64,000 nucleotides of DNA from Lepas anatifera (lineage: Eukaryota; Arthropoda; Thecostraca; Lepadidae), in assembly GCA_034440635.1 (NCBI GenBank), contig JAOTON010001129.1:682001-746000 (forward strand), read 5' to 3'. Shown piece after piece: positions 9,500-22,100 of this stretch. Position numbers and translations under genes: made by a program. A model generated the notes under the pieces. It searched no databases, was not told the origin of the DNA, and saw only the letters and a list, made by a program, of their open reading frames with translations. Every line of letters begins with the position of its first letter. Position 1 is the stretch's first letter.

Positions 9500-12400
9500 T
9501 CATTTAGGGCTGTCCAGAGTGCCTGTGCTCATCAGGGACACTTATGCTCTCTGGAGGGGCCTTTGCTTCGATGAGGCACCTGTGCCACCCAGGGGCGCCT
9601 TCGCCCCCAATGGACGCAACCTAGCTATCCAGGGCATTTTGCTGTTCCGGGGGTGCCTTTGATACCCAGTGCCCAAGGGGGCTTTTTCTTATCCAGGTTC
9701 ACCTTGGTATTTAGGGGCGTATTTTTATTCTAGGTAACGTATACTACCCAGTGGCGCCTACCCTATGCAAGGGCGCTTAGGCTATCCAGGGGCAGCATTT
9801 GCTATACATAGGGCGCCCTTATGCTCTCCATGGGCACCTATTCGAGGGTGCCTCTGATATTCAGGGCGCTTTTCCTATCAGCAGGGTACCGTGCCATCTT
9901 GGGGCTATTCTTATCAAGGGACGCTGCTGTTATCCAGGAATACCTACACCACTGTCGAGGGTCGCCTTTGCTCCCAGAGGCGCCTTTACTCTTAGGAAGT
10001 TTGGCGCCCGTGCTTTAAGGAATGCTTTGGCATCGATTGATTGCTCTATTATTGGGCTTAGGTGCGCGTGAACCTTGAGCTCATGTAGCGCCCATATTGT
10101 TGCTAAGGAACGCTTATGCTATCAAAGGGCGCCTTTACTATCCAGGGCCGCTGTTTTATTCAAGGCAGTCTGCTCTATCCACGGGCATCTGATATTTCGG
10201 GGCGGTGCCTAGGTTATTCAGGAGGCGTTTTTTCTCCACAGGGGCGCACTATTGCTTTCCAGGGCGCCGTTACTGCCCAGGGGTGTCTTTCTATCCAGGG
10301 GCGCATATGCTGTCTAGATGTATTTTTCAATCACAGACATGATTGAAATACATGCCCCTACGTTATCCTGGGGTGCTTTTTGTTCCGGTGAGGCGCTATT
10401 TTTTTTTCGGCACCAGTTTATTAAAGGGCACCAATGCTGTCCAGAGAACCTTTGTTATCTGGGGCTCCTTCGCTGTTAAGGGGCGCCTTTGCTACCCAAA
10501 GGGAACATTTTACTTTAATGGAGTGCCTATTTCCATCTAAACGGCGCATATGCTGTCTTGGAGCGCCTTTGAAACATGGGGCGCACTTTTCTATCCAGGT
10601 GCGCCTTTGCTGAGGGGGCGCCGCAGTCAGGAGGAGCCCAAAATAGATGGAGAATAAAAATTCTGAAATAAGGCGCTCGAACACTGAAATAAAGTGCCTA
10701 GTTATCAGAAAGAGGCGCTCATCTGCTTAGCGGGGAGGACTGCTGGTTGGTGAGGGCAGCGTTCTCGGAAGTGGGGCGCACATACTGAAAAAGACCCCAT
10801 TTGCAGCGATGGAGCACTAAGCCTTCAGTTATAGGTTAACGAAATGTGGTTTAAGGCAGTCCATGCTCAATTGAGCGCTCGAGCCCTGTAACAGAGGCGC
10901 GATTGTCGGACAGGTGTGCCAAACCATAGACAATAGGGAAGCTGAAGATAGAAAGGGACACCTATGATATCCTGGGGGCGCCTGTACTCTCAGGTGAGGC
11001 GCTTGTTTTCTTTCAGGCGCCTAGTTTATCCATGACCGCCTATGCTGTCCAGATCATCTATTTCAGAAGGGTTAACTTTGCTGTCCAGGGCGCCTTTGCT
11101 ATCCAAGGGCGCATATGATATATGTAGGGCGCTTTATGCAGAGGGCGCCTGGCTGTCCAAGGGCGCCGTCCTAACCAAAGGCCGCCTTTCACTTCCCTGA
11201 AGTGCCTATTTCTATGTAAGGGGTGCATATATTATCTAGGAGTGCCCTTGATATACGGAGACGCCTTTTGTCCAGCGGCGCCTTTGCTCTTGAGGGACGC
11301 TGCTCCAATCCAGGTAGCTGAAGATGGATAAGGGACATCTATGTTATACAGGGGGAGCCTGTACTTTCCAATGGGGCGCTCATTTTCCTTCTCAAGCACC
11401 TAGTTTATTTAGAGAGCGCCTAGGCTATCCAAAGGCGCCTTTACTATCGAAGGGGTGCCTTCCTAGGGGCACCTTTGCTGTCCAAAGCACTTGTTTCAGG
11501 GTTGTCTTTGCTGTCAGTGGCGCCTCCAAAAGTGCATATGATATCCGTAGGCGCTTTATCCAGTGGGTGCCTGGACTATCAAGGGCACTTTTTATCCAAG
11601 GGTTGCATTTATTTTCCTGAAATGCCTATTTCTATCTATGGGGCTCCTATTCTGTCCAGGGCACCTATGTTTCCAGATTTGCCTTTGCTGTCCAGGGACG
11701 CCTTTGCTATCCAAGGGCACCTTTCTTAACCAAGAGGCGCATTTTGCTTTCCTGGAGCACCTATTTTATCTAAGGGGCGCATATGTTATCTAGGAGCGCC
11801 TTTGATACCAGGAGGCGGCTTTTTGTCCAAGGGCGCCTTTGTTTTGGGGCGCTGCTCCAATCCAGGGCAGCTGAAGGTGGATAAGGGACATCTATGTTAT
11901 ACAGAGGGAGCCTGTATTTCCCAGTGGGGCGCTCGTTTTCCTTCTCGGGCTCCTAGTTTATCCAGGGGGCGCCTAGGCTATCCAAAGGCGGCTTTTCTAA
12001 CGAAAGGGTGCCTTCCTAGGGGCGCCTTTGCTACCCAGGGGCGCCTTTGCCGTCCACAGCACTTGTGTTATCCAGGGTTGTCTTTGCTGTCCAGGGGCGC
12101 CTTTGCTATCCAAGGGTGCATATGATATCCGTAGGGCGCTTTTTCCAGTGGGCGCCTAGGCTATCAAAGGGCGCCTTTTTTGCTCAGGTGAGCATCTTAT
12201 TTTCCTAAAGCGCCTACTTCTATCTAAGGGGCGCTTATGCTGTACGGGGTACTATGTTACCAAGATTTGCCTTTGCTGCCCAGGGGCGCCTTTCCTAGCG
12301 AAGGGCGCCTATGATATCCGTAGGGCGCTTTTTCCAGTGGGCGCCTAGGCTATCAAGGGCGCCTTTTTCTGCCAAGGTGAGCATTTTATTTTCCTAAGGC

Positions 12401-14580
12401 GCCTACTTCTATCTAAGGAGCACTTATGCTGTACGGGGTACATATGTTACCAAGATTTGCCTTTGCTGCCCAGGGCGCCTTTCTAGCCAAGGGCGCCTAT
12501 GATATCCGTAGGGCGCTTTTTCCAGTGGGCGCCTAGGCTATCAAGGGCGCCTTTTTCGCCCAAGGTGAGCATTTTATTTTCCTAGGGCGCCTACTTCTAT
12601 CTAAGGGGCGCTTATGCTGTCCGGGTACATATGTTACTAAGATTTGCCTTTGCGCCCAGGGGCGCCTTTCCTAGCCAAGGGCGCATATGATATCCGTAGG
12701 GCGCTTTTTCCAGTTGGCGCCTAGGCTATCAAAGGGGCCTTTTCTCCAAGGTGAGCATTTTATTTTCCTAAAGCGCCTACTTCTATCTAAGGGACGCTTA
12801 TGCTGTCCGGGGTACATATGCTACCAGATTTGCCTTTGCTGCCCAGGGCGCCTTTCCTAGCCAAGGGCGCATATGATATCCGTAGGGCGCTTCATCCAGG
12901 GGGCGCCTAGGCTATCCAAGGCGGGTTTCTATCGAAGGGGTGCCTTCCTAGGGGCGCCTTTGCTACCCAGGGCGCCTTCCAGGGGCGCCTTTGCTACCCA
13001 GGGCGCCTTTGCTGTCCACAGCACTTGTGTTATCCAGGGTTGTCTTTGCTGTCCAGGGGCGCCTTTGCTATCCAAGGGTGCTATGACATCTGTGGGCGCT
13101 TTTTCCAGTGGGCGCTTAGGCTATCAAGGGCGCCTTTTTCTGCTCAAGGTGAGCATTTTATTTTCCTAAAGCGCCTACTTCTATTAAGGGGCGGTTATGC
13201 TGTACGGGATGCATATGTTACCAAGATTTGCCTTCGCGCCCAGGGCGCCTTTCCTAGCCAAAGGCGCATATGATATCCGTAGGGCGCTTTTTCCAGTGGG
13301 CGCCTAGGCTATAAGGGCGCCTTTTCTGCTCAAGGTGAGCTTTTATTTTCTAAGCGCCTACTTTATCTAAGGGGTGCTTATGCTGTACGGGGTACATATG
13401 TTACCAAGATTTGACTTTGCTGCCCAGGGGCGCCTTTCCTAGCCAAGGGCGCATATGATATCCGTAGGGCGCTTCATCCGGGGCGCCTAGGCTATCCAAA
13501 GGCGGCTTTTCTATCGAAGAGGTGCCTTCCTAGGGGCGCCTTTGCTACCCAGGGGCGCCTTTGCTGTCCACAGCACTTGTGTTATCCAGGGTTGTCTTTG
13601 CTGTCCAGGGCGTCTTTGCTATCAAGGTGCTACGACATCCGTAAGGTGCCTTTTCAGTGGGCGCCTAGGCTATAAGGGCGCCTTTTTCTACCCAAGGTGA
13701 GCATTTCTATTCCTAAAGCACCTATTTCTATCTAAGGGGCGCTTATGCTGTCCAGAGCACCTAGGTTACCAAGATTTGCCTTTGCGCCCAGGGCGCCTTT
13801 CCTAGAACAGGGCGCTATGATATCCGTAGGGCGCTTCATCCAGGGGGCCTAGGCTATCCAAAGGCGGCTTTTCTATCGAAGGGGTGCCGTCCTGGGGCGC
13901 CTTTGCTACCAGGGGCGCCTTTGCTGTCCAGCACTTGTGTTATCAGGGTTGTCTTTGCTGTCCAGGGGTGCCTTTGCTATCCAAGGGTGCATACGACATC
14001 CGTAAGGTGCCTTTTCAGTGGGCGCCTAGGCTATCAAGGGCGCCTTTTTCTACCCAAGGTGAGCATTTCATATTCCTAAAGCACCTATTTCTATCTAAGG
14101 GGCGCTTATGCTGTCCAGAGCACCTAGGTTACCAAGATTTGCCTTTGCTGCCCAGGGGCGCCTTTCCTAGAACAGGGCGCATATGATATCCGTAGGGCGC
14201 TTCATCCAGGGGCGCCTAGGCTATCCAAAGGCGGCTTTTCTATCGAAGGGGTGCCGTCCTAGGGGCGCCTTTGCTACCAGGGGCGCCTTTGCTGTCCCAG
14301 CACTTGTGTTATCCAGGGTTGTCTTTGCTGTCCAGGGAGCCTTTCCTAGCCAAGGGCGCATATGATATCCGTAGGGCGCTTCATCAGGGGGCGTCTAGGC
14401 TACCTAGGGCGCTTCATCCAGGGCGCCTAGGCTACTCAGGGTGTATTAGTTCCCCATGGCGCAATCTTGCTATCTAGTGGCGCCTTTTCTTTGCCGGGGC
14501 GCTTTTGTTAGCTTTCTAAATTTCATCTGCAACATTTTACTGGGGCGCAAAGACCACGAGATGGGTACAGGCGCGCCACT
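9500..14580. repeat. Large GC-rich minisatellite, 20-21 bp units
   Basis: Over 5 kb the sequence is built from diverged units of the type GGGGCGCCTTTGCTATCCAA, about 20-21 bp long. Units are most diverged at the left (9.5-11 kb) and most regular at the right. Many long ORFs on the plus strand (for example near 11324, 12873 and 13884) are by-products of the repeat and change frame from unit to unit. I do not annotate them as genes. From about 12.1 kb the array has a higher-order period, listed separately. Confidence 0.9.
12110..14400. repeat. Higher-order repeat of ~185 bp inside the minisatellite
   Basis: The marker ATGATATCCGTAGGGCGCTT, or close variants with GACATC, occurs near 12124, 12311, 12501, 12690, 12873, 13085, 13269, 13458, 13636, 13818, 13996, 14183 and 14366. 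Spacings are 178-190 bp with one of 212. Each period contains about nine 20-21 bp units in a fixed order. In the second half, alternate periods differ (CTTCATCC versus TTTTCCAGTGGG continuations), giving a ~365-bp dimer. Confidence 0.85.
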
Positions 14581-14609
14581 CATATCGGGCGCCGAAGGCG
14601 CCCGATATG
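14581..14609. repeat. Perfect inverted repeat: 13-bp stem, 3-nt loop
   Basis: CATATCGGGCGCC is followed by GAA and then its exact reverse complement. It sits just inside the right end of the minisatellite, before an end-like C-rich segment containing GCCCCCGGATCCG near 14652-14668. A hairpin near an element end recalls Helitron 3' ends, but the required CTRR is not placed correctly. Confidence 0.9.
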
Positions 14610-14669
14610 GTAAGCTATACTGGGGCGCTTGGGAGCTAGGGGGGCCGCCCCTGCCCCCGGATCCGTACT

Positions 14670-15813
14670 GGATTTGACTGATCAGCTAATTTACATACAT
14701 TGGTACCGTGGGAGAAGTTTGAACTCAAATGATTGTACGTGAATGCAATACAAAGGGTGCTTAGAGCTATATGAAAGAGTTGATGTATGTACATGTGTTT
14801 GTCTTTGTGGTAAATACACACAAACGAAAGGTAATGCCGCAGCTTTAAAATGAAGGCGCTCCGCTGTCGGACCTAACGCCGCACGCGCCCATTGATAATA
14901 CATTAACAATGCGAACAGCCTGAATGTAAACTTAATCGCAAAAGTGCAAAGGTAAGATATTTTCCAAACATGTTATTGTTTGCATGGAGGCTAAAAATAG
15001 ATAGAAAAATGGGATTTAGGTGCCTTATCCGTTTTTTTGACGACGTCAGACCATTCTGGACCTAGGGGAGCAGGTACTGCTTTAAATGCGTGCCCTTCAC
15101 AAACGGTGAGCCCCATACGCCGGGCAAAACCTCGCAGGCTGACTCCGAATACAAGCCCACGACACAGAAAACTTTTCAGGTTTGCACCTGGGGAGGATTT
15201 GCCTGCAGCTTGTTGGTTGCGACTACGCATCGAATCAGAGAGCTGGATCCACTTTGGCGCCCACGACGTCGCGCTGCATATATTGCGCGGAATAGGGATA
15301 CAGGGATATTGCGCGAATTTGATCATATCCCCATGTAGTGACCCAGCTGACCAATAACGAAAGTGTTATTGGACGGTATGAAACAGTTATTGGATTCTTG
15401 GAATTTCTCTCATCGCTGTAGCGCAGACAGACCAGTAACATCGTTCCTTATTGCGTTTAGCACGTGCTCAGGGGAGTGGATTTCTGAAAGTCGTTGGAGC
15501 ACCCAAATGTGAAAGAATGTCGATATCCACCACACAAAAAGAGGAAGCGTAATATCATCTCTGTTTTAGCGCTCACAAACACTTTGTGAAGTAGATAAAA
15601 CCAATTTAAAGTCTTGAAAATGAAAAATAACAAAATGTTAAGGATATTTTTAGACTAAGTTGACTTCTCATTGGGAGTGCCCAGGCACCCCTAGTGATAA
15701 ATCCACATCCTTGCACGTGTTGTATGAGTATTGGATTCTTCTGCATCCGATAAAGAGTGCTATCAAGAGTCATACACAATATGTACAGTTCAGTCGCCTT
15801 TTACGATATAGAT
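14670..15813. other. No supported gene
   Basis: There is a 111-codon minus-strand ORF at 14991-15326 overlapping a 106-codon plus-strand ORF. Neither has a recognised domain. I do not see an acceptor or donor that decides between them. GC content is higher here than in the flanks, so a worn exon cannot be excluded. Confidence 0.35.
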
Positions 15814-15821
15814 GTCTAGAA

Positions 15822-18107
15822 CAGTGCTGCCAGATACTCAGTACCAGCAACCTCAGGATTTCAACTTCAAATCCTCCAGTTTCCCGCCAAATCAACAACA
15901 AAACCTCCAGATTTCCCTCCAAATTTTGAAACGTATCAAGAGACATCAGAAAAATACATCGTAACTATGGGAAAGCTTGCAGCTGATGCAGGGGATGCGG
16001 TAATGAGATAGGTTGCTTCACACATGTTGCCAGATAGAATCACCACAGGCTGATCCACATCACCTACCACTGTTCAAGAGCTCCTATGAATCAAAACGTC
16101 CTTCCAAAATACTCCGGCGAAATATTCCGAGGACCGCAACAGTTTTTTGGCGTTGCTGATTGGCACTTCACTCCGGCCTTCCTTATTTCATACTTCTACA
16201 GGCAGCACAACATAACCAAACCTGACTCACCCTTTTCTCGATTCAGCGAGCCGGCCTGCGGCGCACCTAACCTGCTCATGGCACTTTCGCCTTCGTCGGC
16301 CACCGCGGCTTCGCTGCGTGTGGCCTCCTGAGGTGTAATATCTGCTTGCTTTGTTCGCATACTATTTCGATTTGGGAACGTGTTGCTTCCCTTTCACTTT
16401 TGTACCTGCAGCTGAACCAACATGGTCGATTTATGGTGGAATGACCCACCTGAAGCTTGATACTACGAAAACTCGCTGAAATGTCTAATCATGCACGGCA
16501 GGATGGATTAAGAGAAGTACAATAATATTAACGTCAAAATAAAACCTGCAAACTCGTTGGAATCCGTCCGCTTTTCTTAAGAGCCGAGAGAAATACGTTT
16601 ACACTTTTCCGAAAGAACACGTGATTCAAGTCCGGTTTTATTGTTGTCTTCAGGAGTTGCCATGACAACATGATAAGTAATTGGCCAATCAAAATCGAGA
16701 TTGGTCTGTTCCAGTCTGACTGTAAACGGCTGCTAGTGCTGAATCTGCTATTATTTTGACAAGTTCTAGAAAATTTGTAAAAATAATATTCTACGCTGGA
16801 GTTTCTGCAAATCGCCTCCTGGTTTCAAAGATAATAAAACGTTCCAGCTTTCTATCCAAGCATATACGTTTTCTTGATCCAGTTTCTGAACAGGGTTTTC
16901 AATGCTTCGAAAAAGTGTAATGTCTCCATCGCACTGTATAGTAACCGTTGCGCCCGTCCAGCCCTGATAAAGTAATGCTGCCAAACAAATTCAACGGGGT
17001 CTGTGCTTACCCTTCCCTGTGCTAAAGAAAGGCTTTCTCAAAGGTTGCAATATACCGTGCACATTTCAATGGCAATCAGACACTAGGGACATGAGCTCTA
17101 CTGAATAAAAGTCCAGCTCCGAAAATTGTATATTTTGCAGGCCACTGCCCGTAATTTTCAGATTTTTCCAATTTGTTTATTCTTCAAAATAGATTTTACT
17201 GTAAGACAAAGCGATTGAGTTTTGAATTTATAAAATCGCCCGGGTAGATTTCGAAATCTTAGAGGGTGGGCGAATTGCCCCCCCTGACGTAAATAGGGAT
17301 AGCCAGGAGCCTGACGGAAATAGGGTCAAATCCTTCCTTGCAAAATTTTACCGATACCTGTTGTGAAGCATATGCATATTTGCATTGTAATAATAATTTT
17401 TGGGGTTTAAAGACGCACCAACTGCCAGGGTCATACGGCGTCGCCAACTCTCACCCTGTTGGAAGGGATTTTGGGGATCAGATCGACTTATTCAGAGGCT
17501 CCGCCGGGACTTGAACCCGGGACCGGTGGCTTAGAAGACAAGGGTGCTATCCACTAAGCCACCTCATCCCCCATATTTGCATTGTGAGTATCATCAAAAT
17601 TTTCAGTTTTTTTGCATTTCACTCTTAATGTTGTTCTATGCATAACAAACATACATTTAATCGCAGCATTGTCATTTAATTCCTAATTCTATCTTACCTA
17701 AATTTTTCACAACACATCCATAAACAAGCCTCAATATTCACAAAAATAGTGTAAAAACATACATCATTTAAACTGCATACATGGTTCTAACGTATCCTCG
17801 GAATGCCTGATTTATATTTTCTCCATCTCCGACTCCCACTCCGCGTTGGTTTTGTGTCATGCCGCGTCCGCACCAAACATTATACGGAGGAAAATGCATA
17901 TTTTTGTAACTATAGAATTGACCACTTACAGAATTCTCGACTAAAAGATAATATAGCACCCACGTTCGAAATGTCCCCTCAATCCAAAAGCAAAACCCTC
18001 CAGTTTTCCCTCCAATAAATGAAAAACCTCCAACACCAAAATCCGACCTCAATCCGGAGGACCAACCTTCCAGATTTGAAGGGAAACCTCTGACTCTGGC
18101 AGCACTG
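15822..18107. mobile_element. hAT-type element, 2.3 kb, no transposase seen
   Basis: The termini CAGTGCTGCCAGA and its reverse complement lie at 15822 and 18107. Flanking 8-bp sequences GTCTAGAA (15814-15821) and GACTAGAA (18108-18115) match at seven of eight positions, as expected for an aged hAT duplication. CAGTG-type ends with TGCCAGA are common in hAT elements. CCTCCAGATTTCCCTCC-like subterminal motifs occur near both ends (about 15908 and 18000-18080), in opposite orientations near the outer ends. No transposase-like ORF survives. A complete SINE is nested at 17411-17572. Confidence 0.8.
17411..17572 (-). mobile_element. tRNA-derived SINE, best copy of the Arg(UCU)-headed family
   Basis: Reading the minus strand, the head carries an A-box-like GTGGCTTAGTGGATAGCAC, an anticodon-loop-like CTTCTAA that would present UCU (Arg), and a B-box GGGTTCAAGTCC at 17508-17519. 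The body follows with GAGTTGGCGACGCCGTATGA and CCTGGCAGTTGGTGCGTC. Head and B-box fit RNA polymerase III internal promoters. The anticodon stem does not pair, so this is a SINE, not a tRNA gene. It is inserted in the hAT-type element. Confidence 0.88.
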
Positions 18108-18115
18108 GACTAGAA

Positions 18116-18215
18116 CTTTAACCAAAGGGTAGCGTAATGTGTTCCAGTTACGTGAACGATCGGAGTAACGGTGAAAAGAAGTCTTGAACGATAAACAATA
18201 ATATTTTTTAGACTT
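18116..18215. other. Short unassigned spacer
   Basis: Nothing recognisable lies between the hAT target duplication and the next SINE. Confidence 0.4.
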
Positions 18216-18372
18216 ACCGACGCAGCAACTCATACGGCGTCGCCAACTCTTTCCCTGTTTCTGGAAGGGTCTCTCGAGAGCCAGCTTGCTCCTTGTTCGG
18301 GGAAGCCTCCGGGCCTTGAACCCGGGTCGGCTTGAGCGATTAACAAAGGTTCATTCACCGTGATTAGCCCGA
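18216..18372 (-). mobile_element. tRNA-derived SINE, second head type
   Basis: On the minus strand the head contains CTTTGTTAATCGCTC and a B-box GGGTTCAAGGCC (18312-18323). It is followed by a middle segment (CCGAACAAGGAGCAAGCTGG) different from the family at 17411-17572. The tail is AGAGTTGGCGACGCCGTATGA followed by a TGCGTC end. It therefore shares its 3' part with the Arg-headed SINE but not its head. A sister copy on the plus strand lies at 29990-30152. Confidence 0.82.
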
Positions 18373-19139
18373 GGTCTCTAGAAACAGCTGGTCTGATAGA
18401 AGCGTCTCACACGCACACACATCGCAATTGAAGCGGGACTTAGACGCCAATGATCATTGCCCGCCATTAACAAGCAGTTTGTACAAGAAGCTCAGATCCA
18501 AGTACTTGACAATTTGATGTGAGTTCAGCTAACCAAGCTCTTGCATGGCGTCAGATATGTAGTCGTATTTTCCACGATGGGATACGACCCGCGACGAAGG
18601 TTTAAAGCTTTGTACAGATCCCGAGCACGGCTCAAATCTGACCTTTGTGACCTCGTTTGGCCCTAAAAATATTGACCGTGGTCAATAAAAGAAATCATCA
18701 TATGAAGTAAATCATCATAGCCATCACAAAACACCCTAAACGAGTGTTTTGCTACCCCTCTTGTTTTTAATCTCAGGGCCCTATTGCGCGTTATTGCCAG
18801 ACCTGTCTTCAGTACAAGTGTTCAAGTTTCTAAAATAGTTAGTGCTATCGTAATTGCTTTATCGAATTAGTGATTTTGTTGCCAAGTTATCGTTATCAAA
18901 GTCACCGTTCCCAGAAATGGTTATCGAAGTCGGGGTGAAATCATCGAGTGCCCACCACCGTATACGACGGTCATTCTGCTTCCTGAAATTGCAACTTTTG
19001 TTAAATGTGCGGGTGCTCAGGGCTAATGTGGTTCTCTGAAGCATTGCAAGTTCCATGATATCATTTTTATCAACATTGGAGTTGAGCGAAGCGTTCCGTA
19101 AACGGTTTAAATTGTAGGCGTTTTATGAACATTTGGCTG
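18373..19139. other. No gene seen
   Basis: AT-rich sequence with a few TGACCT/TGACCG hexamers around 18640-18680. Two short overlapping ORFs near 18854-19056 have no supporting features. Confidence 0.4.
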
Positions 19140-22100
19140 TATATGGGTCATACCAGGACACAGGGGCCAAAAAAGTATTCAGTGCGTCACCATTGAAAAA
19201 TTTAAAACCATAAATGTGTTACCAGCTCAGGCTCCAAGTGTGGCACGTTTGACGTTAGTAGGATACCAATGGATGATCCTGGACCATCCTAGTTGCTGAA
19301 AAATGTTGCGAGTTCAAATTAAAGGTGGCATTTTGGGTGATTTGTTCCATTATAGTTCTGGAGGAAACATGTCGGCTATTTTTTGTCACCTTGCCCACCT
19401 TGAGCTGTCACCATTTAGAATGCCAACATGGTAGGTTTTTAGACCCCTGCCAGGACAAATCGTCCAGGTATGCACCAAAAAGTTCACCATGACCCCTCAT
19501 ATTTTAACCAAATTCTATACTCAAGTTCCCCTATACAAAAGAAAAATTTGGGCCCATTTTCAGGTCCCAAGGTCAAAGAGATCACCAGATATGTAGCTGT
19601 AATAAAGTTTCGAGGTCAACGCAAACATTGAAGCAGAAATAATGTTGTATCTCAAAAGTGGCTGATAGAAATTGATTGAAATTGATACCAATGGATAGAA
19701 GATACAACGGGCTATATCATACAAATGCAATAGTTTACATCAGCTCAGGTTTTGATCCCGTGACCCCGTGACCTTTTCTATTTTTTTTTTGAAGTCCTAT
19801 ATTAAAATTTTTCTTTTTTCACTGGATGGTCCTCTAGGTACAAGCTAACCAATGGTGGGCGATTTTATTTGTAACTCCGATTAAGTAACAGGTCACAGAG
19901 GTCATCACCTAGGGCAAAACGCTCATTGGAAGAACCTTTCGTGTGGATAAGCTTCAACATGGCTGATATGGATGTCAAATGAAAGCTGATCTCTTACCTA
20001 CCACAGATTTCGTACCATTACTTGTGCCTTGGATTTGAAACGACCCTTGTAACCTGACTAAATGACCTCGCTTGACCTTTGTCATTTAACAGAAAAGCAC
20101 GCAACTACGTCGCTACCGATTTCATTTCAATGCTCCGGTTCATGGTGCTCCGGAGATGTTGGAGCATTACAAAGCCATGCCGAACTCGGGTGACTTTAGT
20201 TCATGACCTCAAATGACCTCTGCTATTTTATCAAATTTCAACATAGTCGAGACGCCTACCATTTAGAAGGACATTTGGCCGCTAGTTTGTTGTTATCAGA
20301 TGCTTCACACATGTAAAGATCTTGTGGATGGAACATGGCATCTCCCTGTGGTATAATTGGTCTTAGTTGTACGCGTTGCGGCAATCAATATTTAATCATA
20401 AACAATACCAAACGACAAAACTGGAACGAAAAACAGTTTGTTTCAAACATCTGATACGGTATCATCCGCCAAAATTGGGACATAAACAGTTTGTTTTATC
20501 TTCTGATATGCACATAATTTTCTTCAACATTTTTCACTTCCAACAGACGAATACAGTGCTCTTCCGTGGACGACATAGGTTACGCAGCAGTTGTCATGCC
20601 CAGCAGAACGATGCGATGCAATGTTTTTAGTATCTATTACCAGCCTGGTATCACGGAAACGCTTTTCCAGCTTGTTGGCCATACTGGCTAAAGCAGCACT
20701 CGTCACAAAAAATAACTTAATATTATCCCTGAGGCTCATTTTGCAGTAAGAAAAAAATTATTCAGCTCATAAAATTTATTCATTCACAGTAATTCTAAGA
20801 CCCATGTAGTTCACGGCACACTTCAGAGCCAGCGATACAATCACACGCATTTTTTACCGTGTGAAGTGGTGAAAAATTTCCACTCGCCTTCAATGCCATA
20901 ATCCAGTTGATGGTGACAGATATTCCAAAACTTTTACAGGTTTCAAACTGTCCGGCGCAACCAGCTGGGAAGTAGTGTAGTTTTTGGATGCCCGGATGAG
21001 AGTATCAGATGTGTGGAATTAGTACAGACTGAACAGTTACGAATTCCGCTGTGTTGTGCACGAGAAAAGAGAAAATCAGAACTAAAGCAAAAACTTTGCT
21101 GGCTCTTACGAGTGTAAAGAACGAATTGATGTATTCCCAACACTGAAGGTTGTCCCAATGAAAACCTTGCGCTGAATCTGGTGCGAAAATATTCAAAAGC
21201 AATTTCAAAGATATTTGGTCCCAATTTTGGCGGTTTATATCGTATAAGATGTTTGAAACAAACTGTTTTGTTCCAGTTTTGTCGTTTTTTATTGTTTTAT
21301 ATATTGTTTTATATGTTATATTGTTTTATTATATTATTGTTTTATATTGTTTTATAAGATTTTATATTTATTGCCGCAACGTGTGCACCTCAAAACCAAT
21401 AATACCACTGTGGAAATGCCATGTTCCATCCACAGGATCTTTAAACGTGTGAAGCATCTGATAACAAACTGGCGGCCAAATGGCCTTTCAAATGGTAGGC
21501 GTCTCGACCATGGTGGAATGCGATAAAATAGCAGAGGTCATTTTAGATCATGAACTAAGGTCACCCGTGTTTGGCATGACTGTAGTACTCCAACATATCC
21601 GCAGCACCATGAACCTGTCAAGCCTTAAAATGAAATCCGTAGCGACGTATTTGCGTACTTTTCTTTTAGATGACATGTAAGGTCAAGCTAGGTCATTTAG
21701 TCAGGTTACAAGGGTCGTTTGAGATTCAAGGCACAACTAATGGTACGAAATCTATTGTAGGTAAGTTATCAGCTTTCATTTGACATCCATATCGGTCATG
21801 TTGTAGCACGTCCGCACGAAAGGTACTTGCAATGAGCGTTTTTCCTACGTGATGACCTCTGTGGCCTGTTATTTGATCTCAATTACAACAAAAGTCACCC
21901 ACCACTGGTTAGCTTATACACGGAGGACTAACTAGTGAAAAAATGGAAAAAATTGAAAATAGGACTTTTAAAAAAATCTTAATTTAAAGAAAAGGTCTCA
22001 AGGTTGCTAGGTCAAAACCTGACCTCAAGTCAACGATTTTATTTGTCATGCATAGCCCGTTGTAACTGCTATCCATTGGTATCCATTTCAATTAATTTTG

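Noticed and set aside
9799..14477. Series of long plus-strand ORFs (for example near 11324, 12873 and 13884)
   Set aside because: They run through 20-21 bp repeat units, change frame between units, and have low-complexity repeat-derived composition.
14581..14670. Helitron 3' end
   Set aside because: There is a hairpin, but no CTRR at the expected 10-12 nt and no matching 5' TC end.
14991..15357. Overlapping ORFs of 111 and 106 codons on opposite strands
   Set aside because: No motif, no deciding splice signals, and equal plausibility on both strands.
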